Source of the DNA: Bdellovibrionales bacterium
GTDB taxonomy: Bacteria; Bdellovibrionota; Bdellovibrionia; Bdellovibrionales; UBA1609
DNA: 45,142 bases
Reading direction: 5' to 3'
NCBI GenBank assembly: GCA_022450595.1
Contig: JAKUPT010000019.1
Span: 1-45,142, forward strand
The translations under genes were made by a program, and so were the position numbers. Positions within the stretch are counted from its first letter, which is position 1, and every line of letters starts with the position of its first letter. Shown in pieces: positions 7,077-15,209 of the stretch. The notes beneath the pieces were generated by a model, which saw nothing but the letters and a program-made list of their open reading frames with translations, did not search any database and had not been told where the DNA came from.

Positions 7077-8921
7077 ATGGGGGCCTTAATTTTATTCATT
7101 TTTTCTTCGTTTTTACAAGCTGACACAGCTTGTAGCGGTTTGTTTTTTAAAGAAGAGATCACGCAAAAAGCCGAAAAATCATTTGATAGTTATTTTCAGC
7201 AAAGATCTCAAAATGTCTCAGAAAATTCCGTAAACCCTCCAAAATACGTCAAATTTTCACACCGAATTAAAAAATCAGAACACCCATACAGTCTCTATAA
7301 AAATGGATTGGTTCAGCTTGTTTACTTATATTTGTATACTAAAACAGAAAATAAATCTTTAGAGTATTTAAATAGAATCGATGATGCTCTAGGGGAATAC
7401 CAACACTTTACTTCAAATGTATACAGGCAATATTTAAGTTATGAAGTAAAAAGACAGCAGCTAGAAATAATTAAAAAATCTATAAAAGACAATAAGACTC
7501 TAGAGCTTTATATGCCCAAAATTGATTCCAATCTTCAAGTGGTTTTAGAGCAAAAAAAGTATCCAGACAAAGAGACTTTAAAGCTTCACTTGGATCAACT
7601 TGTTGTAGAAATATCTCATCTTAGTAAAGATCAAGTTTATAAAAAAATTAAGACTATAGAAAAAAAACAAGCAGAGACTTATTTAAGCTTAATTGAAATT
7701 CAGAAAATTATTAAAAAACACCTATATGTTTATAGCCCAGAACCCTCTGTTGTAAAAAAAGCAGAAGCACTAAAGGAGATTATTGAGCCCATTGCAAATA
7801 TCAACAAGCTATCTCCAACAAGGGATTCATTAAAACAGTTTTATAGAAAAATGTTTTTCGATAACATTGGTTACATTGTACGTGGCCATAAATACAATGA
7901 AGAGACTCAAGAGCTGAACATAAAATTAGAAAATAGTCTTCCTCAGGAACATAATGCACAGTTTGGTCAAAAAACAATGTTCGAAGCCTTTAAGATTAAT
8001 TCGCGAATGAATATCTTAAAACGCATAACTGGCAGAGTCATAGATCGTAGCTATTTTCAAAACATGTTTCGTTTTAAGTTTATGGGGTGGAGTGTTTTGG
8101 CTGTTAGTTTATGGCTTACTAATCCGGTCGAATTTATTCAAAATTATAACTTTGGACAGAGTTTAGCGCGTTTTGAATTGAAGTGGTTTGATTCAAGATA
8201 CGTAAACAAAATGAAATCATTAGAAGATGAGAAGTTTATTGATGTGGCCTCAGACATTTATTTAATAATGAGTAAAGATTATTTTAAAGATGTCGATGGG
8301 CAGACTCGATTTATTAAAGACCCTAAATCTGATGTCAGTCCCGTTGAAACAATACTCAAAGCTATAGAGAAAAGATCAGAGCATCAAAAACAAGAAGCTG
8401 AATATAGACAAAAAAAACAAATTGCACTTTATCATACACTTCAAACTGTAAAACTTGATTCTTTAACAAAACTTGCTTTTGTGAGTGGTGAAAAGAATTT
8501 AAGACAAGAATTAAATAATTTTTTACAATCGGAATATCAAGCCAGCACGAAGCTTCCATCCCAAGTTATGTTAACTCAATGGTTGAATTTTAAAAGATCA
8601 AACCGACCTGACATAAACTTTGATTTTACCCCAGTTTCAAAAGATAAAATTGTTGAAACTCTTGAAAGGTCCTTAGAAATAAACTTTGATCAAAAAACAA
8701 CAAATGATTTACATCAAATTATCAATTCTTACAGCGCTGAAAAACAACAGCAATTAATTAACTCCTCTATATGGCGAGATCTTGAAACAGTGTATTTAAT
8801 TCGCCAGTCTTATTTTGATGAGTATTTAAAAGCAAAAGATAAAAAAGCCTTTAGATTTCAGTTAATAGAAGACCTAGCCTATGAATTAACTTCTAGTGAG
8901 TTTAGATTTAAGTCTAACTAA
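7077..8921 (+). CDS. Exported protein of unknown function (614 residues)
   Basis: I do not recognise the family. The protein begins with a short signal peptide ending near 'LQADTACS' and is otherwise rich in Lys, Glu and Gln, with long predicted helices and probable coiled coil (around residues 110-230 and 430-470). A single hydrophobic stretch near residues 335-355 ('WSVLAVSLWLTNPVEF') may be a membrane or amphipathic segment. GGAGGGG precedes ATG 7077 at ideal spacing, so the start is well supported. The gene stands alone with a hairpin and T-run directly after its stop. The general style (signal, an early Cys-x-x-Leu-Phe, then an all-helical body) is shared with the gene at 11679. Confidence 0.75.
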   Translation: MGALILFIFSSFLQADTACSGLFFKEEITQKAEKSFDSYFQQRSQNVSENSVNPPKYVKFSHRIKKSEHPYSLYKNGLVQLVYLYLYTKTENKSLEYLNRIDDALGEYQHFTSNVYRQYLSYEVKRQQLEIIKKSIKDNKTLELYMPKIDSNLQVVLEQKKYPDKETLKLHLDQLVVEISHLSKDQVYKKIKTIEKKQAETYLSLIEIQKIIKKHLYVYSPEPSVVKKAEALKEIIEPIANINKLSPTRDSLKQFYRKMFFDNIGYIVRGHKYNEETQELNIKLENSLPQEHNAQFGQKTMFEAFKINSRMNILKRITGRVIDRSYFQNMFRFKFMGWSVLAVSLWLTNPVEFIQNYNFGQSLARFELKWFDSRYVNKMKSLEDEKFIDVASDIYLIMSKDYFKDVDGQTRFIKDPKSDVSPVETILKAIEKRSEHQKQEAEYRQKKQIALYHTLQTVKLDSLTKLAFVSGEKNLRQELNNFLQSEYQASTKLPSQVMLTQWLNFKRSNRPDINFDFTPVSKDKIVETLERSLEINFDQKTTNDLHQIINSYSAEKQQQLINSSIWRDLETVYLIRQSYFDEYLKAKDKKAFRFQLIEDLAYELTSSEFRFKSN

Positions 8922-8925
8922 AGTC

Positions 8926-8989
8926 CTATTTCTCGACTTAGAGCCTTAATCGTTTAGACTGGTTCGAGGAAATAGAGTTTTTCTTTTTT
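8926..8989 (+). terminator. Probable Rho-independent terminator
   Basis: Arms CTATTTCTCGA (8926-8936) and TCGAGGAAATAG (8964-8975) pair with one bulged base and are followed by a T-rich run (TTTTTCTTTTTT). The structure begins five bases after the stop of the 614-residue gene. The loop is long (27 bases), which makes it less compact than a textbook terminator. Confidence 0.6.
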
Positions 8990-9012
8990 AAGAAGCAAAG
9001 TAAAATTTTAGT

Positions 9013-9879
9013 ATGTTTGTTGTACTATTATTTAGCTTTATTTTGCATGCCGATTATATTCTTGATGTTGATTCATCAAAGTTTATTGAGGCCGATATAT
9101 ATTTAAATGGATATAAAACCAATAAAGCCAGCTTTTTGAACTATGTGAAAATTGGTGACAACAAACTACGTGTCTGTTTTAAAAATAAAACGGGTAAATA
9201 TCTTCCAATTAAAAAACATGTCCGTGTTGATTTACAGAGTTTAACACAAAAAACAACTGATATTGTCGTAGATGGAGCCTTAACAGAGGTTAAAGCCGCT
9301 CCTATTTTAAGTTTTTATTCATTAAACTCAAATTCAAAAAGCGGTTGGGTTTGCGAATCTAAAGTTTTTACTCACAACGGTAATAATTATCTTTATTTTC
9401 ATTTAGCTCAAAATGAACTTAAAAAATCTAAGCAAAAAAAATATAAGCTAAAAAAAACAGTTTCTAAAAATATAACAAAAACTAAAGTCACATCAAAAAT
9501 TAACCCGTTGAATGCTATTAATGCACACCAGTCTTCAATTGGCGTTGTATATAACAAATTAAAATCTTTAAAAGTTCGTAGAGATTCTCAGGTTAAAAGA
9601 AATTTACAAGCTCTTATTGGTTCTCAAAAAAAACAAAATATCTTAGGTAAATGGAAAGACAAAAAAACGGGTGTTATCTATAATTTTACCCCAAAACATA
9701 TAGAAGTCTCAAATATGCCAAAGGGTTTCTATATGGATTATAGAAAGATTAACTCTAAAAAATTAAGAGTTAAAGTTTTAAACAATAGCTTTGATTTGCT
9801 CTATAAGATGAAATCTCAAAATGAAATGATTCAAAAAAATACACAGTCTGGTGTTATAAGAGAACTCATTCGCCTTTAA
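9013..9879 (+). CDS. Exported Lys-rich protein of unknown function
   Basis: No recognised family. The 288-residue protein has a signal peptide (about residues 1-13, 'FVVLLFSFILHA'). An N-terminal domain of about 110 residues holds two cysteines ('LRVCFKNK' and 'GWVCESK'). Next is a strongly basic Lys-rich linker (about residues 135-165), and then a C-terminal domain beginning 'LGKWKDKKTGVIYNF', which looks like a small beta-rich fold. The N-terminal domain resembles that of the next gene: similar signal, a 'G-x-N/D-x-L-x-V-C' strand, and a second Cys at a comparable place. No clear ribosome site is visible before ATG 9013. The two genes form a tandem pair separated by a structured 80-base gap. 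Confidence 0.72.
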   Translation: MFVVLLFSFILHADYILDVDSSKFIEADIYLNGYKTNKASFLNYVKIGDNKLRVCFKNKTGKYLPIKKHVRVDLQSLTQKTTDIVVDGALTEVKAAPILSFYSLNSNSKSGWVCESKVFTHNGNNYLYFHLAQNELKKSKQKKYKLKKTVSKNITKTKVTSKINPLNAINAHQSSIGVVYNKLKSLKVRRDSQVKRNLQALIGSQKKQNILGKWKDKKTGVIYNFTPKHIEVSNMPKGFYMDYRKINSKKLRVKVLNNSFDLLYKMKSQNEMIQKNTQSGVIRELIRL

Positions 9880-9958
9880 GACCTTTCTGGACCAATGTCT
9901 TATTTAGACTAAAGCCACCTGTCCGATAGTACGAATAGTACTTAACAAAGGTCAGGTG
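9880..9958 (+). promoter_or_regulatory. Structured leader with nested and competing hairpins over the ribosome site
   Basis: CACCTG (9916-9921) pairs with CAGGTG (9953-9958), which ends one base before the ATG at 9960. Inside it AGTAC (9928-9932) pairs with GTACT (9938-9942). A further arm GACCTTT (9880-9886) can pair with AAAGGTC (9947-9953), overlapping the same ribosome-site region. The two long-range pairings compete for base 9953 and its neighbours. Seen directly: the complementary arms. Inference: control of translation of the gene at 9960. No T-run follows, so it is not a normal terminator. Confidence 0.4.
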
Positions 9959-9959
9959 T

Positions 9960-11057
9960 ATGTTTTTACTTATACTATTATTTATAAGTTTTTTAAATGC
10001 TGAGACATTTTATCTAAGTTCTAAGAAAACATCTTTTTATGAAATGAACGTGCAAGTTAATTGCAATGACATTTCTGATAAAATTATAAGCTCTAATAAA
10101 GTTGTTTTAGATCAGTATCTTGTTGATGGGACAAATATTTTAAGTGTATGTTACAGTTACAATCCTGATCAAGGACAGCCTAATGTAAAACAGTTATCCA
10201 AGGTTGAGCTTTATAACACTAAAGTGAATACAAAAATCAGAGGTCTAGCACATATTACTCCAAAAAAATTAGTCCCAGAATATATTTCTGTCTCACCTCA
10301 ACCCAGAGCTTTTAGCACTCAAGAGCAGCATTGTGTGACCCATAACTTTGAGGATTATTCCGAAGAGCAACTTCTAGCTATGGAAGCTAGGTTTAACCCG
10401 GCCACTGTTGAAAATGTAGCAGAACAAGTTGAGCCGAGTGTCGTTGAATCGATCAATAATGATGAGGTTTTAAATACTAAATCAGAACAACTCGTAGAAG
10501 AAAGTGTTGCTGAAAACTCTAAAGTTTTACAAGAGTCTAATACAGAAAAAAACTCGAAAGCTCAACTATCAGAGCCCGCACCACAAATGAACCCAACTTC
10601 AACTGTGGTAGATCAACAACCTCCGGCTGATGTTATCTTTGAAGAGTCTGTTGTGGAAAATGAGAACAATTTAACAGAACCACAAGTAGACAGCACTTCG
10701 GCCCAAGAGGCTTTAAGTTTTATTCCCGAGGAAGACTTTGTTGTTCCCGTGGCACCGCCAGCCAGCAACACTCCCACAGAGGTGGCAGATGGTCAGAACT
10801 TTATGGAGGAAGAACTTCCTGCTGATATGCAAGCCTTTGAAGAGGGGCAAATGGCATTTAGTGAACCTTCTCAAGACTCTGCTCCTGAGGTGCAAGAGGC
10901 CGAAAAAAGAGGAGAGATTCCTGAAGATGCTTTTGTATATGAAGAGTCACCAGAGCAACAAACTGTTTCAGAGGATAAAGATCGAGGCGTGGCCTCAGAT
11001 AAAGAATTAACAAACTTATCAGATGAAGAATTTTTTGAAGAACTTGAGATTCAATAA
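9960..11057 (+). CDS. Exported Glu-rich acidic protein of unknown function
   Basis: No recognised family. The 365-residue protein has a signal peptide ('LLFISFLNA', cut near residue 14), a folded N-terminal domain to about residue 125 containing cysteines in 'LSVCYS' and 'QEQHCVTH', and then about 240 residues of acidic low-complexity sequence. The tail is rich in Glu, Ser, Val, Pro and Gln and repeats a short theme ('EESVAEN', 'EESVVEN', 'YEESPE'). Such a tail is expected to be disordered. It is the tandem neighbour and likely N-terminal paralogue of the Lys-rich protein at 9013. The opposite charges of their tails suggest contact between them, which is inference. A strong terminator follows. 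Confidence 0.72.
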   Translation: MFLLILLFISFLNAETFYLSSKKTSFYEMNVQVNCNDISDKIISSNKVVLDQYLVDGTNILSVCYSYNPDQGQPNVKQLSKVELYNTKVNTKIRGLAHITPKKLVPEYISVSPQPRAFSTQEQHCVTHNFEDYSEEQLLAMEARFNPATVENVAEQVEPSVVESINNDEVLNTKSEQLVEESVAENSKVLQESNTEKNSKAQLSEPAPQMNPTSTVVDQQPPADVIFEESVVENENNLTEPQVDSTSAQEALSFIPEEDFVVPVAPPASNTPTEVADGQNFMEEELPADMQAFEEGQMAFSEPSQDSAPEVQEAEKRGEIPEDAFVYEESPEQQTVSEDKDRGVASDKELTNLSDEEFFEELEIQ

Positions 11058-11060
11058 TAA

Positions 11061-11100
11061 GCAAGTGTAGACCTTAAGATCTACACATTGCTTTTTTTTT
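11061..11100 (+). terminator. Rho-independent terminator
   Basis: The arms GCAAGTGTAGA and TCTACACATTGC pair with one mismatch or bulge around an 8-base loop and are followed by a run of nine or more T. It sits just after the acidic exported protein gene and directly before the end of the convergent cytochrome c gene. Confidence 0.9.
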
Positions 11101-11106
11101 GAGTAA

Positions 11107-11415
11107 TTATTTACATTTTTGCTTTGAATAGTAAGCTGCAATATCTCTCATATCTTGCTCTGAAAGGCTTGCAACCATTGGAGCCATAAGAGCATTTTTT
11201 CTTTCGCCACTTTTAAATGCTTTAAGCTGGATAACCATATACTCTTCATGCTGGCCACAAAGGTTAGGGTAAATTGGCTGAATACCTTTTCCATCTGTTC
11301 CATGACAAGCAGTACAAGTAGCTATTTTTGCTTTTCCTTTGGCAGGATCGCCTTTAGCTGCAAAAACGGGTGCCGATAATGCGCTGATGGCTAGGAAAGT
11401 AATGATTAATTTCAT
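11107..11415 (-). CDS. Small periplasmic cytochrome c (class I)
   Basis: A protein of 102 residues with a clear signal peptide ending 'APVFA-AKG'. The haem-binding motif is 'CTACH' (residues 34-38). 'PNLCGQHEEYM' and 'MAPMV' follow, the latter supplying the methionine axial ligand. This is the cytochrome c553/c4-half type, an electron carrier in the periplasm. Unlike the common 'NLAGQ', this protein has a Cys in that position (C53), plus one near its C-terminus (C101), so the two may form a disulfide. A good ribosome site (AAAGGAGA) precedes ATG 11415. It is a single gene, convergent with the gene before it. Confidence 0.93.
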   Translation of the reverse strand: MKLIITFLAISALSAPVFAAKGDPAKGKAKIATCTACHGTDGKGIQPIYPNLCGQHEEYMVIQLKAFKSGERKNALMAPMVASLSEQDMRDIAAYYSKQKCK

Positions 11416-11449
11416 GACGATTCTCCTTTAACTTTCATTTGTATATATA

Positions 11450-11461
11450 TGGTATATACCA
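11450..11461. promoter_or_regulatory. Perfect 12-base palindrome upstream of the cytochrome c gene
   Basis: TGGTATATACCA is a perfect palindrome about 35 bases upstream of the cytochrome c start, embedded in an AT-rich stretch (ATATATGGTATATACCACATAT) that is palindromic except for one position. It could be a regulator site or part of the promoter. The regulator is unknown. Confidence 0.35.
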
Positions 11462-11678
11462 CATATGAGCTTTGGTCATGAGATGTTGTATGAGTGTTTA
11501 AAAAATAGGGCTTTTGTAGAAATAATTTCATGCTAAAGTCGGCCAGATGCCATTTCTTTAAAATATTCATCTTATTATTTGTCTTAATAAAGTCCTGCAA
11601 AGAATTCAAAAAAAGACATTATACCCCAAATTACACATTGATAGCGTTAAGTTAGCTTCTAAATCTCTGGGGTTATTT

Positions 11679-12887
11679 GTGTTAAGTAAAAGTCTTATAA
11701 TATTATTATTTGTCCCTCAATTATGCTTTGCCAGTGTTTGCATGCAGTTGTTTCCGCAATACTCAGAGCGAGCAAGCATTACGACCTTTACCTTACTAGA
11801 GCAACTGGAGGCGGGGAAGCAGTTAAGTACTGAGTCCCTATATCATTTGACGGATATGGTGACATCTTCAAAAACTTCCATGCCACTCATTGCTCAGACT
11901 CATAAGCTATTACGATCTTTAAATAGACATGATAATCCGTCTTTAAGAGCCACATCATATGATATTTTAACTCGTGACTTTCAAGCCCATGTTAATTTTT
12001 TCGAGTTTTTTAAAAATAAAGCTGAGATCAAAAAGTATTTAACGAAAAGGCAAAAAGCTTTTGAGGAGTTAAATCAACTTCCAACGGCAATTGAAATTAT
12101 CAATGTCTTCAAACACTATACCCTCGATAAGCCCATTAGACTTACGGAGTATTTAAAAACCTTTGATCAAAATGGCTACTTTTATATTTCAAAAAATGAA
12201 CTTCAAAAACTCCTTGAGCAATCTCCATCTATCTACTCTCGAGTTTTACATGAGTTAAAAGCTTTTGACTCCAGAGTGCATCCTGATCAGCTTTATCAAA
12301 GTTTTAAAAACAAAAGACTAATGCAAGATCATGAGTTAGTCTTTAAGCCAACAATTGAAGCCATTGAGCAGCAAAAAATAAAACTTAAAAAATCTGACTT
12401 TCAATTTTTAATGCAAAATGTAGATGTCAATTCTAAGCAGGTCGTTGTTTGGACACAAGTTTTAAGCTATATAAACCGTTACCCAAAAGCTTATATAAAT
12501 GAGTTTATTGGGGATGGAGGCTTTTTTTCAACATTGTTAAGCCGTGTTGACCTGGCTAACCCTTTTGGAAGAATGTTATATCAACAGTTATTTATTTCAC
12601 TTGAGCGTTTTGATTACCAGATGACTCAAGCTGAACTTCAATTGAGTTTTTCACTGCTCACCAATTACAAACCAATGCCCTTTAACGCTCAAACAAGACT
12701 CAGTGGTCTTTTCCGCTATGAGTTCGAATCACCCGTGGAGCTATTTTATAACTACTTATCAAGACAACCTTTTAAATTGCACATGAGCCAAAAAAATCAA
12801 GCCCTTCATATGCTTGAAGTCAACCTCAGTACTGTTCCTTACGAGGCCAGTTTTGTGAAAAGACTCGCTGAGCTTATTGAGATTTAA
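11679..12887 (+). CDS. Exported protein of unknown function (402 residues)
   Basis: I do not recognise it. It begins with a signal peptide ('LIILLFVPQLCFASV'), followed by 'CMQLF', and is otherwise mostly helical with no internal membrane segment and few cysteines. The start used is GTG 11679; the sequence before it has no strong ribosome site, only a G-rich stretch (CTGGGG). The gene overlaps the end of the convergent MscS gene by 14 bases. Length and style resemble the exported helical protein at 7077, but I see no clear sequence relationship. Confidence 0.72.
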   Translation: MLSKSLIILLFVPQLCFASVCMQLFPQYSERASITTFTLLEQLEAGKQLSTESLYHLTDMVTSSKTSMPLIAQTHKLLRSLNRHDNPSLRATSYDILTRDFQAHVNFFEFFKNKAEIKKYLTKRQKAFEELNQLPTAIEIINVFKHYTLDKPIRLTEYLKTFDQNGYFYISKNELQKLLEQSPSIYSRVLHELKAFDSRVHPDQLYQSFKNKRLMQDHELVFKPTIEAIEQQKIKLKKSDFQFLMQNVDVNSKQVVVWTQVLSYINRYPKAYINEFIGDGGFFSTLLSRVDLANPFGRMLYQQLFISLERFDYQMTQAELQLSFSLLTNYKPMPFNAQTRLSGLFRYEFESPVELFYNYLSRQPFKLHMSQKNQALHMLEVNLSTVPYEASFVKRLAELIEI

Positions 12888-13722
12888 TGGCTTCAGCTGT
12901 AGCTATTGAGCCACGAAGTTCTAAATACCGGTTAATGATGGCTTGTTGAATACGTCCAGAGCGGTCACTGGGAATGGGAACTCTAACCACTAAATCTATT
13001 CTTTTTTCATCAGGAAAGGCAATGGCCACTTTTGGCTCTGTTGTTGGAATTTCTAAACCTTCAAGATCATCTACTTTTTCCATATATTGATGAACCTTTT
13101 CAACATACTGGTTGCACTCTTCTTGCGCCGCCTCAAGCAATAGGCTTTGGTGTTTTTTAATGTCATATTCGTAGGGGATGGGGATGACAAAAGTATGTAA
13201 AACAAATTTAAAAGACTTGGTTTCATTAATAATAGGGTTGGATAAATACAAGCTGTTGGGGATTATTATGTTTTTACCAGTGTACTGATGAGCAAATCTC
13301 AATGGGCCTAGTTCCATAAGCTGAGTGGTAAGAAAGTCAGCATTCACAACAACGCCTCTATAGTTATTCACCTCAATACGGTCGCCAATTTTAAACGGTC
13401 GAGTTAGGGTTTTTAACATCCCACCAAGAAAGCACAAAATCATCTCTTTGGTAGCAAGCACAAGTGCGGCCGCAATAGCCACAATAGACAGAGCAAATGT
13501 TTGAAGTTCTGCGGACCAAATAATCAGTAGACCTAATAAAAATACAAATAGTGAGGTGTTTTTAACCTGAACAATCCACTGTCTCTTGGTGTCAAGGTTG
13601 TGGATGTTGAGCTTTCTAATGGCTCTAACTGTAAAATAGCGAAAGCTTATGAAAAGTAAAAAAATCACAAGAGAGTTAAAAAAATTAGATTTTACCATAG
13701 GGTGGTTAAAAAATTCGATCAT
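12874..13722 (-). CDS. MscS-family mechanosensitive channel
   Basis: A small-conductance mechanosensitive channel of about 282 residues, which would open on osmotic downshock. Two or three N-terminal membrane helices lead into the pore helix region ('LSIVAIAAALVLATKE'). After it comes the conserved MscS beta-domain start 'RPFKIGDRIEVNNYRGVV' and later 'IIIPNSLYLSNPI', equivalent to the usual (V)xIPNxxxxxxxI motif. The cytoplasmic tail carries a short acidic insert. The track starts at 13755, but ATG 13722 (MIEFF) has AAGGA six bases upstream and the longer start has none, so 13722 is preferred. It is divergent from kdsC. Confidence 0.88.
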   Translation of the reverse strand: MIEFFNHPMVKSNFFNSLVIFLLFISFRYFTVRAIRKLNIHNLDTKRQWIVQVKNTSLFVFLLGLLIIWSAELQTFALSIVAIAAALVLATKEMILCFLGGMLKTLTRPFKIGDRIEVNNYRGVVVNADFLTTQLMELGPLRFAHQYTGKNIIIPNSLYLSNPIINETKSFKFVLHTFVIPIPYEYDIKKHQSLLLEAAQEECNQYVEKVHQYMEKVDDLEGLEIPTTEPKVAIAFPDEKRIDLVVRVPIPSDRSGRIQQAIINRYLELRGSIATAEAIKSQ

Positions 13723-13783
13723 TCTAGGTCCTTGAGCTGCTATAAATCCATGCATACAAGCAGTGTATTCGATTTTACCGTTG

Positions 13784-13802
13784 ATGATAAGTTTTTTATC
13801 AT
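13784..13802. promoter_or_regulatory. Inverted repeat in the mscS-kdsC divergent region
   Basis: ATGATAA (13784-13790) and TTATCAT (13796-13802) are perfect 7-base arms around a 5-base loop, in the spacer between two divergent genes. It may be an operator for either gene. The TGATAA half-site looks a little like iron-regulator sites, but the match is too short to name one. Confidence 0.3.
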
Positions 13803-13859
13803 AGCATTGTGGTTTATCAGCCGTGACTTCTATTCAATTCTTGTGCTAAACCTAGGCTT

Positions 13860-14357
13860 ATGAAAAAACTCAAGCTTGCAGACTTTTCAGAGATTAAAGC
13901 CGTTGTAACTGATGTGGACGGCATTTGGACCAATGGAAGTATTTGGCTGGATTCGACTGGCAATAGCTTCCGATCATTTTATATTCATGATGGTTACGGA
14001 GTTAAAAACATATTAAAGGCCGGTTTTAAGGTGGCATTAATATCAGGTTCTAAGGCTGAAGACATTAAAGCTAGAGCTGAAAAATTAGGTGTTTCTGAGA
14101 TACACATAGGTGTTGAAGACAAACTGCCAGTGTTTAAAAGTCTTTTAAAAAAATGGGATTTATCCGAAGATCAGGTTTTATATATTGGCGATGATCAGCC
14201 AGATGTGGAGATCTTAGACCGAGTAGGCATTGCAGTGACTGTACCTAACTGTCATATTAGTTTAAAAGAAAAAGGTTATTACTCTACAGAACTTAATGGT
14301 GGTGAAGGCGCCTTAAGAGAGTTGTGTGATTTATTAGTAAATGAAAAAGAAGGATAA
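13860..14357 (+). CDS. kdsC: 3-deoxy-D-manno-octulosonate 8-phosphate phosphatase
   Basis: KdsC removes the phosphate from KDO-8-phosphate, giving KDO for the LPS inner core. It is a short HAD-superfamily phosphatase (165 residues, no cap domain). Motif I is 'VVTDVDGIWTNG' with D18 and D20, motif II 'LISGSKAEDIKARAEKLG', motif IV 'GDDQPDVEIL', and the family C-terminal 'GGEGALRELCDLL'. The usual DVDGVLTDG is here DVDGIWTNG. It lies three bases before kdsA, so the two enzymes of consecutive steps are made together. Confidence 0.94.
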   Translation: MKKLKLADFSEIKAVVTDVDGIWTNGSIWLDSTGNSFRSFYIHDGYGVKNILKAGFKVALISGSKAEDIKARAEKLGVSEIHIGVEDKLPVFKSLLKKWDLSEDQVLYIGDDQPDVEILDRVGIAVTVPNCHISLKEKGYYSTELNGGEGALRELCDLLVNEKEG

Positions 14358-14360
14358 ACT

Positions 14361-15209
14361 ATGTCAATTTTAAAGCCCTTAGAAAATATTGTTGAACTAA
14401 AAAGTAACATTAAAAACCTCAAATTTGGTGACACCTCAAAGTGGGTACTGATGGCTGGACCTGATATCATTGAAGATGAAGGCATGGTTTTAGAGGTTGG
14501 CCAAGAGATTCAAAAAATCACTGATGAACTTGGTATTGATTGGGTTTTAAAATGCTCTTTTGATAAAGCCAATCGTCAAAGCTCCAGTAGCTTTAGAGGG
14601 CCGGGTTGGAAACAAGGTTTAAAACAGCTTGAAGATATTAAATCTAAATTGAATTGCTTATTATTAACAGATGTTCATGAGACCACCCAAGTGGCAGATG
14701 TAGCTTCTGTGGCTGACATTATTCAAATTCCAGCCTTTTTATGTCGTCAAACGGACCTACTTATAGAGGCGGCTGAAACCGGCAAAGTGCTTCATATTAA
14801 AAAGGGCCAGTTTATGGCTCCATGGGATATGAAAGCTATTGTTGATAAGGCCAAGGCTGCCGGAAATTCCAATGTGCTTTTATGTGAGCGAGGCACCACC
14901 TTTGGTTACAATAGGCTTATTAATGATATGACAGGCCTAGTGGATATGAGAAACCTTGGCGTGCCAGTCATCATGGATTGCACTCATTCAGTACAACTAC
15001 CTGGTGCTCAAAGCACATCAAGTGGTGGCCGCAGAGAAATGGTCCCAGTTTTAGCAAGAGCTGCTATGGCCATCGGAGTGGATGGGCTGTTTATGGAAGT
15101 TCACCCAGATCCTGACAAAGCTCTCTGTGATGGCCCGACTTCTATGTCCTTGAAAGACCTAAAACCATTGCTACAAACTTTGGTAGATCTTCGTAAAGTG
15201 GTTGTTTAA
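14361..15209 (+). CDS. kdsA: 3-deoxy-D-manno-octulosonate 8-phosphate synthase
   Basis: KdsA condenses phosphoenolpyruvate with arabinose-5-phosphate to KDO-8-phosphate in the cytoplasm. The TIM-barrel signature residues are present: 'KCSFDKANRQSSSSFRGPG' (shortened), 'TDVHE', 'IQIPAFLCRQTDLL', 'KKGQFMAPWD', 'CERGTTFGYNRL', 'THSVQLPG' and 'EVHPDPDKALCDGP'. These resemble the metal-dependent Aquifex type more than the E. coli type. However, the N-terminal motif that is AGPC in metal enzymes (Cys ligand) and GGMN in metal-free enzymes reads 'MAGPDIIED', with D35 at the ligand position. The other metal ligands (His, Glu, Asp) appear to be kept. It directly follows kdsC and its end overlaps the convergent gene by 4 bases. 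Confidence 0.95.
   Translation: MSILKPLENIVELKSNIKNLKFGDTSKWVLMAGPDIIEDEGMVLEVGQEIQKITDELGIDWVLKCSFDKANRQSSSSFRGPGWKQGLKQLEDIKSKLNCLLLTDVHETTQVADVASVADIIQIPAFLCRQTDLLIEAAETGKVLHIKKGQFMAPWDMKAIVDKAKAAGNSNVLLCERGTTFGYNRLINDMTGLVDMRNLGVPVIMDCTHSVQLPGAQSTSSGGRREMVPVLARAAMAIGVDGLFMEVHPDPDKALCDGPTSMSLKDLKPLLQTLVDLRKVVV

Noticed and set aside
11412-11609. 65-residue minus-strand ORF upstream of cytochrome c
   Set aside because: No signal, family or ribosome site, and it overlaps the promoter-like palindrome region.
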